64,000 bases of DNA from Rhizobium hidalgonense. Its GTDB lineage: Bacteria > Pseudomonadota > Alphaproteobacteria > Rhizobiales > Rhizobiaceae. A program made the position numbers and the translations under genes. The stretch covers positions 108,577-172,576 of the forward strand of contig NZ_LODW01000043.1 of assembly GCF_002914525.1 (NCBI RefSeq). The letters are read 5' to 3'. Positions 1 to 9,208 of this stretch are shown here, one piece after another. The notes under the pieces are model-generated. The model saw nothing but the letters and a program-made list of their open reading frames with translations, was not told the DNA's origin and ran no database searches. Position 1 is the stretch's first letter, and each line of letters begins with the position of its first letter.

Positions 1-627
1 GCGAACGCAACCAGTACCTTCGCTCTCTTTCCAGGAGGCGTGGCAAGCTCCTGGGTCTATCGCGACGGGGTCAGAGACGTCTGCGGTGTCGGGGTCAAGC
101 CGATTGCAATTGCCACCGTGACAGGCGGTGTCACCGGTAGCGTCCTTTTGCTTTTGACGCCCACGACGACATTCGACGTCATGTTGCCCTGGCTCTTGCT
201 CATCGCCACTTCCATGCTCATTCTCGGACCCAAGCTCGGCATTCGGCTGCAACGGGTTAAACGCTCGCAGACCGCGGTTGTCTTGCCGGTCCAGTTGCTG
301 CTTGGCACCTATGGCGGTTATTTCGGCGGAGCGGTGGGACTGATGATGCTCGCCGCGTGGAGCCTGCTTGGCGGCGGTGATATCAAAAGTCTCAATCCGA
401 CCCGCATGGTCATGGTGACGGCGGCAAATGCGGTCGCCGTGATCGTCTTTGTGCTCGCCGGGGCGATCGCCTGGCAGCAATGCCTGCCGATGATCGCGGG
501 TGCCTTGGCAGGTGGCTGGAGCGGAGCCCATCTCGGGCGCAGGCTGTCGGCGCCTACTGTCCGGGCTATCACCGTACTGGTTGCCGTCCTGACCACCGTC
601 ATTTTCTTCGCGAGAGCCTACCTCTAG
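1..627 (+). CDS. TSUP (TauE/SafE) family permease, 5' end cut off by the window
   Basis: The frame is open from the first base and ends at TAG 625-627. The first visible residues, NATSTFALFPGGVASS, match the conserved loop of TauE/SafE (TSUP) permeases, in which an N-rich turn is followed by PG and small residues. Several hydrophobic segments follow, consistent with a polytopic inner-membrane protein. Known members export sulfite, sulfonates or other organic anions; the substrate here cannot be told. A GTG at 40 lies inside the conserved motif, so it is not the real start and the gene begins upstream of the window. About 208 codons are present of a usual 250-270. It has no obvious link to the conjugation genes downstream. 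Confidence 0.8.
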   Translation, partial: ANATSTFALFPGGVASSWVYRDGVRDVCGVGVKPIAIATVTGGVTGSVLLLLTPTTTFDVMLPWLLLIATSMLILGPKLGIRLQRVKRSQTAVVLPVQLLLGTYGGYFGGAVGLMMLAAWSLLGGGDIKSLNPTRMVMVTAANAVAVIVFVLAGAIAWQQCLPMIAGALAGGWSGAHLGRRLSAPTVRAITVLVAVLTTVIFFARAYL

Positions 628-1075
628 TCGGCCGAAGCCTGTCTCAGACGCGACTAAAATAATTGTGGGACCGCGTTTTCGATGCGTCGCAATCCGAAGC
701 ATCCGTGGTCGGCCGGAATACGATCCTTCTCCAAGCAGGCAATTCAATGATCTCGCGGCAGAGACAGCGCATGCGTCGTTCACACGAGGCGCCAATTTCC
801 AGAGAGTCCACCGCGGATCTCGGCAATCAGTCGCGTGCGTCACCTGTCGGCGCGGGCTCTCGGCACAGCGCAAGCCTGGCCGTGCCACTCTTGCCCCTGA
901 CGGGCTTTGATCCCTGACGCGGTGGCGCTTGCGCCTCTGCCGCCGCAAGGGAAGCTTCGCCGCGGACATAACCATTCCGATCCTGTTTGTAACCGCGCCC
1001 TTGCAGCGCCAGGCCTTCGCGCCGGGCAGAGCTGTGGCCCTCTCGTATCGAAAGGCCAGAAACAGGGAGAAGACA
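628..1075. other. Gene-free stretch before the toprim gene
   Basis: About 450 bases without a convincing gene. Overlapping frames on both strands lack recognisable domains and good ribosome-binding sites. The right half is GC-rich and resembles the long leaders in front of other genes in the first 19 kb, including an ATCCCTGAC stretch near 910-918 that recurs near 17.9 kb. It probably holds the promoter and leader of the next gene; I see no clear terminator. Confidence 0.5.
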
Positions 1076-2029
1076 ATGGACAGGCAGAAGATCGAAGAAC
1101 TGCGCGAGCGAGTGTCTTGCGGGGCCGTATTGGTGGATGCGGGGTTCGCCCTCGACGCCCGCGAGAGCTCCCGCCGCGCCGTCAAATTCCGCCGGGGCGG
1201 CGAGATCGTCATCGTAACCCATGGCGGGGCCGGCTGGTTTGATCCTCTTTCGGATGAAAAGGGAGACGTGTTTTCGCTTGCGGTCTTCCTGGAGAAGATT
1301 CCGTTCAAAGCGTCGATCGCGCGTGTCCGCCGGCTCGCAGGGGTGAACCTCATGCCGGCCCCAAGATGGCTCGGCGCACCGCCGGCCCTGCTATCTGTCG
1401 AGGATACGTGGGAACGGCGGCCAAGGCTCTTCCGGCTGTCACCGGCCTGGCGTTATCTGCACGATACGCGCGCGCTGCCATGGCAGGTGCTGCGGCGCGT
1501 TGCCGAAATGGGCATCGTCCGGCAGGGCCCGCAGGGCAGTGCCTGGTTTGCCCACCACGACGAAGCCGGCACGATATCCGGTTGGGAGGAACGCGGGCCG
1601 CAATGGCGCGGCTTTTCCACCGGTGGATCAAAGACCCTGTTTCGCCTCGGCGGAAAGGCTATGACCCGCGTCTGCATCACCGAGGCGGCCATCGATGCGC
1701 TCAGTCTCGCCGCCCTTGAGGATATCAGGCCCGACACGCTCTATGCCAGCACCGGGGGAGGGTGGTCGCCATCGACCGTCCGAGCCATCGAAACGATTGC
1801 GCCAAAGGCGATGCTGGTTGCCGCCACCGACGCCGACCCGCAAGGAGAGGTCTATGCCGATCGCTTGAGGCAGATCGCTGATCGCGTCGGCGGCGACTTC
1901 ATCCGGCTGAGACCACACGCGATCGACTGGAACGAGGAGCTGAAGGAAAGGCAACATGAGGAAGACGTGCCGCATACGCGCGCTGCCGGGTCAAGGGTAA
2001 AGCTGCGCCCGCCGGACGGCGGCCCCTGA
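1076..2029 (+). CDS. DUF3991/toprim domain protein
   Basis: A 317-residue protein. I start it at ATG 1076, preceded by AGGGAGA; the frame stays open further upstream, but that part is leader-like. The N-terminal half fits DUF3991. The C-terminal half fits a toprim domain: a Glu in CITEAAIDALS (about residue 200) and the acidic metal-binding motif ATDADPQGE (about residue 244). Such proteins are common on rhizobial plasmids and resemble primase or relaxase accessory proteins that act on incoming single-stranded DNA. The substrate is not known. Its place ahead of the methylase-helicase, ParB-like and ArdC genes fits a plasmid-establishment role, which is inference. Confidence 0.75.
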   Translation: MDRQKIEELRERVSCGAVLVDAGFALDARESSRRAVKFRRGGEIVIVTHGGAGWFDPLSDEKGDVFSLAVFLEKIPFKASIARVRRLAGVNLMPAPRWLGAPPALLSVEDTWERRPRLFRLSPAWRYLHDTRALPWQVLRRVAEMGIVRQGPQGSAWFAHHDEAGTISGWEERGPQWRGFSTGGSKTLFRLGGKAMTRVCITEAAIDALSLAALEDIRPDTLYASTGGGWSPSTVRAIETIAPKAMLVAATDADPQGEVYADRLRQIADRVGGDFIRLRPHAIDWNEELKERQHEEDVPHTRAAGSRVKLRPPDGGP

Positions 2030-2127
2030 CACGGCGCCCGCGAGGCGGCGAGCGGGGAGGGGTGATCAAAGGACAGAAGCGGAGGTCGATGGGCATCCCT
2101 TCAGCCACAACCCCGAAGGAGCCGCAG

Positions 2128-2733
2128 ATGTTCGTTTCCCCCGCAATCCGCAAGGTGTTTGAAGGCGTGGCTAGCCGCCACGAGATGTATGCGCTGTTCA
2201 ACCGGCATGCCCAGGCGCCGTTCGATGATAACAGGATGAATGGCACGCGCTACGTCGGCGAATGGTTTGAGATTTCCGAAGCCGACCACGACCGCATGTT
2301 CGAGATACTGCCGCCACTGTTTTATCGCGGCGACATGTTCGCCATGCGCGAATTCCTGGCTGCCAGCGTCACCAGCGTCTTTTTTGCGCTGAGGATCGAT
2401 GACCGCACCCGCTGGTTTCACGGCTATTGCGACCTGTCCGATCGCCCGTCGCTCGAGCGGATGCGCGCTGAGATCATCGCGCGTGAGTCCCGGCCTGTGC
2501 GGGCGATGAGTGACCAAGAAAAACGTGACTATATCTGGAGCACGACCGGTCCCAATTTCCGAGGTTACGCCGACGCTCGCTTTCCGGCCGATCTGCGCAA
2601 CCGCCAGATCGTACTCGTCTATCGTACTGATCAGGGCAAGATCTGGAAACTGCTCGACGACCTGACCGCCGAGGAGATCGCCGCCAAACTGCCCGTGCAA
2701 TTCCGGCACATGTCCGAGACCGTCGCTGCCTGA
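2128..2733 (+). CDS. DUF1419 domain protein
   Basis: A 201-residue protein starting at ATG 2128, chosen because GAAGGA at 2115-2120 gives correct ribosome-binding-site spacing; earlier in-frame ATGs (2062, 2092) lack one. The sequence, with a central block reading GEWFEISEADHDRMFEILPP, matches the DUF1419 proteins found almost only on rhizobial and agrobacterial plasmids. No catalytic motif, signal peptide or membrane segment is visible, so a cytoplasmic protein is expected. It lies 98 bp after the toprim gene and 100 bp before the methylase-helicase, a layout seen on related plasmids. The function is unknown; co-location suggests plasmid establishment or protection after transfer. Confidence 0.7.
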   Translation: MFVSPAIRKVFEGVASRHEMYALFNRHAQAPFDDNRMNGTRYVGEWFEISEADHDRMFEILPPLFYRGDMFAMREFLAASVTSVFFALRIDDRTRWFHGYCDLSDRPSLERMRAEIIARESRPVRAMSDQEKRDYIWSTTGPNFRGYADARFPADLRNRQIVLVYRTDQGKIWKLLDDLTAEEIAAKLPVQFRHMSETVAA

Positions 2734-2833
2734 CGGCATCCTTCACTTCCAAACCTCCATTATCCGCGTCCTGGCAACACCCGCACCCAACGGCGAGTGT
2801 GCCTCGGCGCGCCTACTCACAGGAGTTTTTCCC

Positions 2834-5800
2834 ATGGCGCATGACGATCCCTTCACCATCGACTTGTTCGGCAATACAGCTCTCGCATCCGGTTTTGATC
2901 TCGGTGTGCCGGGTTTCGCAGCAGAATTCGGAACCGATATAGATATTGACCCGCACCCCTCGACACCGGCGCCAGCCGCTGCGGTTCGCAAAGAACCCGG
3001 GATAAAACTGCAGGCGCGGACGAAGGTCGATTTCCGGCTACAGGGTTCTCGCGGTCTCGCCAACACATGGCGCGAGCGTGCCCGCGACAACATCGCCGCC
3101 ATCCTGCTGGCCAACGAGATCGACCGTCATGGTCTGCCGGCCCGAGAAGACCAGCAGGCAAGGCTGATCCGGTTTACCAGCTTCGGCGCGTCGGATCTGG
3201 CCAACGGCATTTTCCGCCGACCGGGCGAAGATGCCTTTCGCAAAGGCTGGGAAGAACTCGGCGGCAATCTCGAAAGCGCCCTAGCACCAGGTGACTGCGC
3301 CTCGCTGGCACGCTGCACCCAATATGCCCACTTCACGCCCGAGTTTATCGTTCGTGCCATCTGGTCAGGCTTGGAGCGCATTGGCTTCAGCGGTGGACGC
3401 ATCCTGGAGCCTGGGATCGGCACGGGGATGTTTCCAGCTTTGATGCCGGAGGCGCTTTCGAAGGTCAGCCACGTCACGGGCGTCGAGCTCGACCCGGTCA
3501 CCGCCCGTATCGTCGGGCTGCTGCAGCCACGGGCCAGGATCATGGGAGGCGATTTCGCGCGAACCGATCTGCCTGATCATTTCGATCTGGCGATCGGCAA
3601 TCCGCCGTTCTCGGATCGGACAGTGAAGAGCGATCCGGCCTTTCGCTCCCTCGGTCTCCGACTGCATGACTACTTCATCGCCAAGGCCATCGACCGGCTA
3701 AAGCCGGGCGGTCTTGCCGCCTTCGTCACTTCGTCCGGCACGATGGACAAGGCCGATGCCCGCGCCCGCGAGCACATTGCCGGCATGGCCGACCTTGTGG
3801 GAGCAACTCGGTTGCCCGAGGGCAGCTTTCGCGCCGATGCCGGCACAGATGTCGTCGTCGATATCCTGTTCTTCCGCAAGCGGCGCGGCAACGAGCGGGC
3901 TGGAGAGGACAGTTGGCTCGATCTTGCGGATGTCCAGGCCGCAGATGAGGGCGGTAGCATCCGCATCAACCGGTGGTTCGCCGAACATCCCGACATGGTT
4001 CTCGGACGCCACGCGCTCACGTCAGGTCCTTTCGGCGAGAACTACACCTGCCAGCCGACAGACGACGATCTTGAAACGATCTTGAACGCGACCATCCAAC
4101 GGCTTCCTGCCGACATCTATGACGGAGAGCCCTCGACCATCGATTTCGAGCTCGAGGATGAGGTGGCGGACGCCATGGCAGAGCGGCCCGACGATCCAAA
4201 GGTGCGCGAAGGGAGTTATTTCATTGGCAAGGCGACGGCCTTGATGCAGGTGGTGGACGGGGCCGCAGTTCCGGTTATTGTCCGAACGGGCAAGAGCACC
4301 GACGGCATCTTTGCCAAGCACGCCCTGATTATCCGCAAGCTCATCCCGATTCGCGATGCTGTGCGGCTCATTCTCAAGCTTCAGGAGCGCGACCAGCCCT
4401 GGCAAAAGGCACAGGTCTCATTGCGCATCGCCTGGTCGAACTTCGTGCGCGAGTTCGGCCCGATCAACTTCACCTCCGTCTCGACATCGGAGGATCCGGA
4501 AACCGGCGAGGTCAGGGAAGTCCATCGCCGGCCGAACCTTGCCCCGTTTCTCGACGATCCCGATTGCTGGCTGGTGGCCTCGATCGAGGACTACGATCTG
4601 GAGACCAACACCGCCAAGCCCGGGCCGATCTTCAGCGAGCGGGTGATCGCGCCGCCGCCGGCACCCGTCATCACCTCCGCATCGGACGCCCTCGCGGTGG
4701 TTTTGAACGAACGGGGGCACGTCGATCCGGATCATATCGCCGAGTTGCTACATCGTGACGTGGAGGATGTGATCGAGGAGTTGGGCGAAGCGATATTTCG
4801 CGATCCAGCCGATGGTTCCTGGCACACGGCTGACGCCTATCTGTCCGGCGCTGTCCGTTCGAAGCTCGTGGCCGCACGGGCGGCCGCAGACCTCGATCCC
4901 GCATTCGCGCGCAATGTCGCAGCACTTGAGCGCGTGCAGCCTGCCGATCTCAGGCCTTCCGACATAACCGCGCGCCTCGGCGCGCCATGGATACCGGCCG
5001 GTGATGTCGTCGCCTTCGTGAAACAGACCATGGACGCCGATATCTCCATCCACCATCTGCCGGAACTGGCGACCTGGACCGTCAATTCCCGGCAGCTGGA
5101 GTGGTCGGCATCAGGCACAACGGAATGGGGCACCCGTCGCCGCCATGCCGGTCAGCTTCTCTCCGACGCCCTGAACTCCTCGGTGCCTCAGATCTTCGAT
5201 ACGTTCCGCGACGGCGATACCGAGCGGCGCGTGCTCAATACGGTGGAGACGGAAGCCGCCAAGGAAAAGCTCGCCAAGATCAAGACGGCCTTCCAGTCGT
5301 GGCTCTGGTCGGATCCGGATCGCACCGACCGCCTGGCGCGGGTCTATAACGACACATTTAACAATAACGCGCCGCGTGCCTTCAACGGCGATCATCTCCA
5401 GCTTCCGGGCGCCTCTGGCGCCTTTTCTTTGTATGGTCATCAGAAGCGCGGCATCTGGAGGATCATTTCGGCGGGAGCTACCTATCTCGCCCATGCCGTC
5501 GGGGCCGGAAAGACGCTGACCATGGCCGCCGCCATCATGGAACAGCGCAGGCTCGGCCTGATCAACAAGGCGATGCTCGCCGTGCCTGGCCATTGCCTTG
5601 CGCAGGCCGCCCGCGAATTCCTGGCGCTCTATCCGAATGCCCGCATCCTGGTCGCCGACGAGACCAATTTCGTCAAGGACAAGCGCCACCGCTTCCTTTC
5701 ACGGGCGGCGACCGCAAACTGGGATGCCATCATCATCACCCACTCGGCGTTCCGCTTCATCGCGGTGCCGTCCTCCTTCGAGGCGCAGATGATCCAGGAT

Positions 5801-7921
5801 GAGCTTGGGCTTTACGAGGAGCTGCTGACCAAGGTCGAGCGCGACGATCGGATATCGCGCAAGCGGATCGAGCGTATGAAGGAGGGCCACAAGGAACGGC
5901 TGGAGGCGCTCTCCACCCGCAAGGACGACCTCTTGACGATCTCCGAGCTCGGCATCGACCAGATCATCGTCGACGAGGCGCAGGAATTCCGCAAACTGTC
6001 CTTTGCCACAAACATGTCGACGTTGCGCGGCGTCGATCCGAACGGCTCGCAGCGCGCCTGGGATCTGTTCGTCAAATCCCGCTTCATCGAGACGAAAAAC
6101 CCGGGCAGGGCGCTGGTGCTGGCATCGGGCACGCCGATCACCAACACGCTTGGCGAGATGTTCTCGGTGCAGCGACTGATGGATCCGGCGGCCCTTGCCG
6201 AGCGCGGACTGCACGAATTCGACGCCTGGGCCTCGACCTTCGGCGATACCTCGACGGAACTCGAGCTGCAGCCATCCGGCAAATACAAGCCGGTCACCCG
6301 CTTCAGCCAGTTCGTCAACGTGCCGGAACTCATCGCCATGTTCCGCTCGTTCGCCGACGTCGTGCTGCCGGTGGATTTGAGGACCTATGTCAAGGTGCCC
6401 GAGATAGCGGGTGGCAAGCGCCAGATCGTCACCGCCGAGCCGACGCCGGCTTTCAAGTCCTACCAGAAACAGCTCGACGCGCGGATCAAGGCGATCGAGA
6501 TGCGCGACGGTCCGGCCAAGCCCGGCGACGATATTCTGCTGTCGGTTATCACCGACGGCCGCCATGCTGCGATCGATTTGCGCCTGGTCGATCAAGCCAT
6601 GGGCAATGAGTCAGCCAACAAACTGAATGCGCTTGTCGCTAATACCCATCGGATCTGGCAGGAAACCGGACAGGCGGAATATCGCCGTAAGGACGGCAAG
6701 CCGTTCGACCGGCCGGGCGCGGGGCAGCTGATCTTTTCCGATCTCGGCACCATCTCGGTCGAGGCCACGCGCGGCTTCTCGGCCTATCGCTGGATCCGCG
6801 GTGAGCTCGTCCGCCTTGGTGTGCCGGCTTCCGAAATCGCCTTCATGCAGGATTACAAGAAGTCCGAGGCCAAGCAGCGGCTGTTCAACGACTTCAATGC
6901 CGGCAAGGTGCGCGTGCTGATCGGCTCGTCGGAAACCATGGGCACCGGCGTCAATGTTCAGGCGCGGCTTAAGGCCCTGCATCACCTCGATGTCCCGTGG
7001 CTCCCGTCGCAGATCGAGCAGCGTGAGGGCCGCATCATCCGCCAGGGCAATCAGCATGACGAAGTCGATGTCTTCGCTTATGCGACGCTTGGCAGTCTCG
7101 ATGCCACCATGTGGCAGAACAACGAACGCAAGGCGCGCTTCATCGCGGCGGCTCTCTCCGGCGACACCAGTGTGCGGCGGCTTGAGGATATGGGCGAGGG
7201 GCAGGCAAACCAGTTCGCCATGGCCAAGGCGATCGCCTCTGGCGACGAGCGGCTGATGCAGAAGGCCGGGCTGGAGGCCGAGATCGCACGTCTCGACCGG
7301 CTGCGGGCCGCCCATATCGATGACCAGCACGCCGTCCGTCGGCAGATACGCGACGCAGAACGGGATATCGAGTTTTCCAGCCACCGGATCGAAGATGTGA
7401 GCAAGGACATCGAGCGCCTGATCCCGACCACGGGTGACGCGTTCACAATGCACGTCGGAAATGACACATTCGTTGAGCGCAAGCTCGCCGGCCGCGCGCT
7501 GATGAAGGAGATCCTGACGCTGGTTCAGCTTCAGCAGGAGGGTGAAGCCATCAATGGCACGATCGGCGGTTTCGATCTCGCATACCATGGTGAACGGTTC
7601 GGCAAGGATGGCTACCGTTATGAGACCCTGCTTCACCGCACAGGTGGCGGTTACGTGATCGACCTGGCCGTCACCACGACACCGATTGGCGCGATCTCCA
7701 GGATCGAACACGCGCTGGATGGGTTCGAACACGAGCGCGAGAGCCACCATCATCGGCTGGCCGAAGCGAGACGCCGTCTCGGCTCTTACGCGCCGCGTCT
7801 GGGTGAAAGCTTCTCATTCGAAGCCGAGCTTGCCCTCAAATGTGATCTGCTTGCCGAAATCGAAAAAGAACTCGCCGCCACCGACGAGGGCAGGGAGGAA
7901 GTTCCGAGGCAAGTGGCGTAA
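2834..7921 (+). CDS. Giant DNA methylase-helicase fusion (DarB-like)
   Basis: A 1695-residue protein with AGGAG before ATG 2834. An adenine-methyltransferase module lies at about 150-350: the SAM site ILEPGIGTGMF from about residue 190 and the catalytic NPPF at 256-259. A superfamily-2 helicase follows: HAVGAGKT from about 887, DEAQ at 1047-1050, motif III ASGTPITNT, and motif VI REGRIIRQG from about 1397. A helical, probably coiled-coil tail ends the protein. The layout resembles phage P1 DarB and large plasmid-borne methylase-helicases, which protect incoming DNA from restriction. In rhizobia this family is often misnamed (for example as lactate dehydrogenase). It probably protects or remodels transferred plasmid DNA. 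All key residues are present, so it looks functional; the target sequence is unknown. Confidence 0.85.
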   Translation: MAHDDPFTIDLFGNTALASGFDLGVPGFAAEFGTDIDIDPHPSTPAPAAAVRKEPGIKLQARTKVDFRLQGSRGLANTWRERARDNIAAILLANEIDRHGLPAREDQQARLIRFTSFGASDLANGIFRRPGEDAFRKGWEELGGNLESALAPGDCASLARCTQYAHFTPEFIVRAIWSGLERIGFSGGRILEPGIGTGMFPALMPEALSKVSHVTGVELDPVTARIVGLLQPRARIMGGDFARTDLPDHFDLAIGNPPFSDRTVKSDPAFRSLGLRLHDYFIAKAIDRLKPGGLAAFVTSSGTMDKADARAREHIAGMADLVGATRLPEGSFRADAGTDVVVDILFFRKRRGNERAGEDSWLDLADVQAADEGGSIRINRWFAEHPDMVLGRHALTSGPFGENYTCQPTDDDLETILNATIQRLPADIYDGEPSTIDFELEDEVADAMAERPDDPKVREGSYFIGKATALMQVVDGAAVPVIVRTGKSTDGIFAKHALIIRKLIPIRDAVRLILKLQERDQPWQKAQVSLRIAWSNFVREFGPINFTSVSTSEDPETGEVREVHRRPNLAPFLDDPDCWLVASIEDYDLETNTAKPGPIFSERVIAPPPAPVITSASDALAVVLNERGHVDPDHIAELLHRDVEDVIEELGEAIFRDPADGSWHTADAYLSGAVRSKLVAARAAADLDPAFARNVAALERVQPADLRPSDITARLGAPWIPAGDVVAFVKQTMDADISIHHLPELATWTVNSRQLEWSASGTTEWGTRRRHAGQLLSDALNSSVPQIFDTFRDGDTERRVLNTVETEAAKEKLAKIKTAFQSWLWSDPDRTDRLARVYNDTFNNNAPRAFNGDHLQLPGASGAFSLYGHQKRGIWRIISAGATYLAHAVGAGKTLTMAAAIMEQRRLGLINKAMLAVPGHCLAQAAREFLALYPNARILVADETNFVKDKRHRFLSRAATANWDAIIITHSAFRFIAVPSSFEAQMIQDELGLYEELLTKVERDDRISRKRIERMKEGHKERLEALSTRKDDLLTISELGIDQIIVDEAQEFRKLSFATNMSTLRGVDPNGSQRAWDLFVKSRFIETKNPGRALVLASGTPITNTLGEMFSVQRLMDPAALAERGLHEFDAWASTFGDTSTELELQPSGKYKPVTRFSQFVNVPELIAMFRSFADVVLPVDLRTYVKVPEIAGGKRQIVTAEPTPAFKSYQKQLDARIKAIEMRDGPAKPGDDILLSVITDGRHAAIDLRLVDQAMGNESANKLNALVANTHRIWQETGQAEYRRKDGKPFDRPGAGQLIFSDLGTISVEATRGFSAYRWIRGELVRLGVPASEIAFMQDYKKSEAKQRLFNDFNAGKVRVLIGSSETMGTGVNVQARLKALHHLDVPWLPSQIEQREGRIIRQGNQHDEVDVFAYATLGSLDATMWQNNERKARFIAAALSGDTSVRRLEDMGEGQANQFAMAKAIASGDERLMQKAGLEAEIARLDRLRAAHIDDQHAVRRQIRDAERDIEFSSHRIEDVSKDIERLIPTTGDAFTMHVGNDTFVERKLAGRALMKEILTLVQLQQEGEAINGTIGGFDLAYHGERFGKDGYRYETLLHRTGGGYVIDLAVTTTPIGAISRIEHALDGFEHERESHHHRLAEARRRLGSYAPRLGESFSFEAELALKCDLLAEIEKELAATDEGREEVPRQVA

Positions 7922-7922
7922 C

Positions 7923-8123
7923 CTAGCGACCGGCATCCATGACGCTGCGCAGGGCCGCATTGATGCGGTCCTGCCAGCCCGGGCCGTCCTCCTGGAAGAA
8001 GGCGAGAACGTCCGAGTCGATCCGGATCGAAACTGTTTCCCGGCCAGTGGGGACCACTGACCTCTCCGGCGCCGGCGGGGCGGCCTTCTTTGCCGGCCAA
8101 CGATGCCGGGGCGTCGCGGCCAC
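7923..8123 (-). CDS. BrnA-like ribbon-helix-helix protein
   Basis: A 66-residue protein from GTG 8123, nine bases after the stop of the NYN gene on the same strand, so probably its second cistron. The C-terminal half, VSIRIDSDVLAFFQEDGPGW followed by QDRINAALRSVM, fits the BrnA antitoxin family: a ribbon-helix-helix strand and the characteristic G-x-G/W-Q-x-R-I-N-A-A-L helix. The N-terminal 30 residues are basic and proline/alanine-rich. BrnA normally neutralises the toxin BrnT and represses their promoter, but no BrnT is visible nearby. It may therefore be a solo DNA-binding regulator. The start is uncertain because GGAGA lies very close to the GTG. It ends two bases from the convergent methylase-helicase stop. 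Confidence 0.6.
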   Translation of the reverse strand: MAATPRHRWPAKKAAPPAPERSVVPTGRETVSIRIDSDVLAFFQEDGPGWQDRINAALRSVMDAGR

Positions 8124-8132
8124 TCTCCGTGG

Positions 8133-8873
8133 TCAGCGCTTTTTGCGCCCCGCCTGTGGCTTGGCGCGGACGCGCATTGGCTTGCCCTCGGCCTGCTCGA
8201 GCTCGAACGAACCGGTCTTTCTGACGAGATCGCTTAGTTTCCGGAAACCGTAGGTGCGGGGGTCGAAGTCGGAGGCGAGGTTAGCCAACTGATTGCCGAC
8301 GAGGCCGAGTGGCACCCATCCGTCCTCACTTTCCATCTGGGCGATCACCCGTTTTATGATCGCAGCCGCCGCCACCGGTTCCTGCAGCGGCACGGGCGCA
8401 GCGGCCGCTTCCGCACCGTTCGTGGCGGCAGGTGCGATCAGGTTTTCGGTATAGATGAAACGACGGCAGGCCTGGCGAAAACTCTCCGGCGTCTTCTGCT
8501 CGCCAAAGCCGAAGACATCGACACCCTGTTCGCGGATCCGCGACGCCAGCCGCGTGAAATCGCTGTCTGAAGATACAAGACAAAACCCGTCGAAACGGCC
8601 GCTGTGCAGTAGGTCCATCGCGTCAATCACCAGCGTGATATCCGACGCGTTCTTGCCCGTCGTGTAGGCGAACTGCTGCTGCGGGATGATGGCGTGACGA
8701 GAAAGCACCTCCGTCCAGGCCTTCATGCGGGCATTGGCGAAGTCGCCGTAGATGCGCCGCACGCTTGCCTCGCCGATCTTGGCGATCTCCTCGAAAAGCC
8801 CGTCGGCAATCTTTGCGGAGGCGTTGTCCGCGTCGATCAGCACCGCTAGCCGCGGCGACCGGCTCTCTGGCAT
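8133..8873 (-). CDS. NYN-domain putative ribonuclease with LOTUS/OST-HTH domain
   Basis: A 246-residue protein. The N-terminal 150 residues fit the NYN (LabA/PIN-like) nuclease fold: LAVLIDADNAS near residue 10, DITLVIDAMD near 77 and LVSSDSDF near 98 supply the acidic metal-binding residues. After an alanine-rich linker, residues 165-235 fit an OST-HTH/LOTUS domain (WVPLGLVGNQLANLASDFDP), a predicted RNA-binding winged helix. NYN-LOTUS proteins are thought to cut or bind RNA; the target is unknown. It is read opposite to its large neighbours and is followed by the BrnA-like cistron, so the pair may form a regulatory or defence unit. ATG 8873 is preceded by AGGGAGGAA on the minus strand. Confidence 0.8.
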   Translation of the reverse strand: MPESRSPRLAVLIDADNASAKIADGLFEEIAKIGEASVRRIYGDFANARMKAWTEVLSRHAIIPQQQFAYTTGKNASDITLVIDAMDLLHSGRFDGFCLVSSDSDFTRLASRIREQGVDVFGFGEQKTPESFRQACRRFIYTENLIAPAATNGAEAAAAPVPLQEPVAAAAIIKRVIAQMESEDGWVPLGLVGNQLANLASDFDPRTYGFRKLSDLVRKTGSFELEQAEGKPMRVRAKPQAGRKKR

Positions 8874-9208
8874 GGCTGTTCCTCCCTGTGTGGTCCGCCA
8901 GCACCTTCAGGCAAGCGCTGCGGTTTCGCAAGCCGTCCCTACGGCGCCAGGACGCTTAGGGAATGGAACGGAGATGGGGGAGAACGGGTCGCAGACGACT
9001 GTCCCACCCGCCGGTTCCCTCAATCGCGACCGTCGCAACGCCGGCCCGCGCCCTCACGCAGGTCGAACGACCCGCTGGTGCGCAAGCCGGCGCCGCTCGT
9101 TCGCAATTGCGGATGCGTCATCCGCCTGCGGCCGGGGAGGGGTCTTCGGGATGAAGACGAGAAGGGACGGCAACAGGCCGTACCAGGAAACCCTAAAAGG
9201 ATATTCCT
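8874..9208. other. Divergent intergenic region, NYN gene / ParB-like gene
   Basis: 335 bases between two divergent genes. It must hold both promoters. It is GC-rich, with a leader in front of the ParB-like gene ending in AAAAGGATATTCCT just before ATG 9209, a good ribosome-binding site. I see no gene and no strong hairpin. Confidence 0.5.

Noticed and set aside
40..42. GTG as start of the TSUP permease
   Set aside because: It lies inside the conserved NATSTFALFPGG region; the frame is open to the window edge, so the gene starts upstream.
5111..7753. Long open frames on the minus strand opposite the methylase-helicase gene (for example 5111-5689, 5699-6595, 6611-7753)
   Set aside because: They mirror the codon pattern of a high-GC gene, have no family motif or ribosome-binding site, and the plus-strand protein is clearly real.
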